Position numbers and translations under genes: made by a program. Under the pieces are notes generated by a model. It saw only the letters and a program-made list of their open reading frames with translations, did not search any database and was not told where the DNA came from. A stretch of 5,848 nucleotides of DNA from Candidatus Ectomicrobium neotermitis (GTDB lineage Bacteria > Elusimicrobiota > Endomicrobiia > Endomicrobiales > Endomicrobiaceae), in contig JAITBH010000085.1 in NCBI GenBank assembly GCA_031283745.1, positions 1 to 5,848 of the forward strand, in the 5' to 3' direction. Of this stretch, positions 5,568 to 5,848 are shown one piece after another. Position 1 is the first letter of the stretch. Each line of letters begins with the position of its first letter.

Positions 5568-5848
5568 ATGATAGAGGAAAAATTAGCACTGCTAAAGAAA
5601 GGAATGACAGATTTTGCCCAGCACTCTTTAGAGATGTTGGAAAAAAGCTTGAAAGGATTGAGCAAAAAAGACGCTACGCTTCTTAGCGAGGTGATAAAGA
5701 AAGATGAAAAAGAGTCCAATGATTACGATATGGAGTTTGACAAGCTCTGCATCATCTGCCTTGCCCGTTATCAGCCCGTAACAAAAAACTTGAGAACGGT
5801 AGTCAGCGTGATAAAGATAAACGGGGACTTAGAAAGAATTTCAGACCA
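5568..5848 (+). CDS. phoU: PhoU, phosphate signalling regulator (5' part, cut by window edge)
   Basis: The first 93 codons of a gene that continues past the right edge, with no stop codon in frame. The translation starts MIEEKLALLKKGMTDFAQHS and is almost wholly helical, as in the three-helix-bundle PhoU fold. Two family landmarks are visible: QPVTKNLR (69-76), matching the PhoU 'qPvAkDLR' stretch, and DLERISD (87-93), the E-R-x-x-D metal-binding motif region. PhoU is a cytoplasmic protein that links Pst transporter state to PhoR and restrains the Pho response and phosphate uptake when phosphate is plentiful. The ATG is preceded by AAGGAGAGG (5557-5565) and lies 13 nt after pstB, so it is the last visible member of the operon. 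At about 93 of a usual 215-230 residues, roughly 40% of the protein is seen. Confidence 0.9.
   Translation, partial: MIEEKLALLKKGMTDFAQHSLEMLEKSLKGLSKKDATLLSEVIKKDEKESNDYDMEFDKLCIICLARYQPVTKNLRTVVSVIKINGDLERISD

Noticed and set aside
1..5848. CRISPR arrays, tRNA/rRNA genes, insertion sequences, toxin-antitoxin or prophage genes
   Set aside because: None is seen. The window is fully occupied by a conserved phosphate operon with short gaps, and the only repeats are the operator hexamers and two hairpins described.

Overview
The window is one co-directional (+ strand) phosphate-starvation locus: an OmpR/PhoB-family response regulator, a PhoR-type sensor kinase, then pstS, pstC, pstA, pstB and the first 93 codons of phoU, which runs off the right edge. 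All assignments come from motifs read directly in the translations. The DNA is moderately AT-rich. PstS carries an ordinary signal peptide ending in an A-x-A-like site with no lipobox cysteine, so it is probably a free periplasmic protein. That points to a diderm (Gram-negative-type) bacterium. In contrast, the PhoR sensor region and the TTAACA-type operator repeats resemble those of Firmicutes. I cannot name the phylum from this alone; a low-GC diderm lineage fits.

Layout: 2-679 regulator; 669-2099 kinase, overlapping the regulator by 11 nt and probably starting at TTG; 2100-2195 the only sizeable regulatory gap. This gap holds five TTAACA-like hexamers at an exact 11-bp period (the first overlaps the phoR stop codon), a possible -10 element, a perfect 7-bp inverted repeat and a strong ribosome binding site. 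Then come 2196-3014 pstS, an intrinsic terminator at 3021-3060, and pstC (3071-3955), pstA (3952-4800), pstB (4793-5554) and phoU (5568 onward), tightly packed or overlapping. No stretch over 300 bases lacks a gene.

How it works together: PstS captures periplasmic phosphate, PstC/PstA form the membrane channel and PstB drives transport with ATP. PhoU links transporter state to PhoR, which phosphorylates or dephosphorylates the regulator, and the regulator probably binds the phased repeats upstream of pstS. The terminator after pstS would make pstS transcripts more abundant than those for the membrane subunits. This is a known system, not a new one. The points worth a second look are the five-fold phased operator, the terminator placed against the pstC ribosome binding site, the leader inverted repeat, and a PhoR with no room for a cytoplasmic PAS domain.
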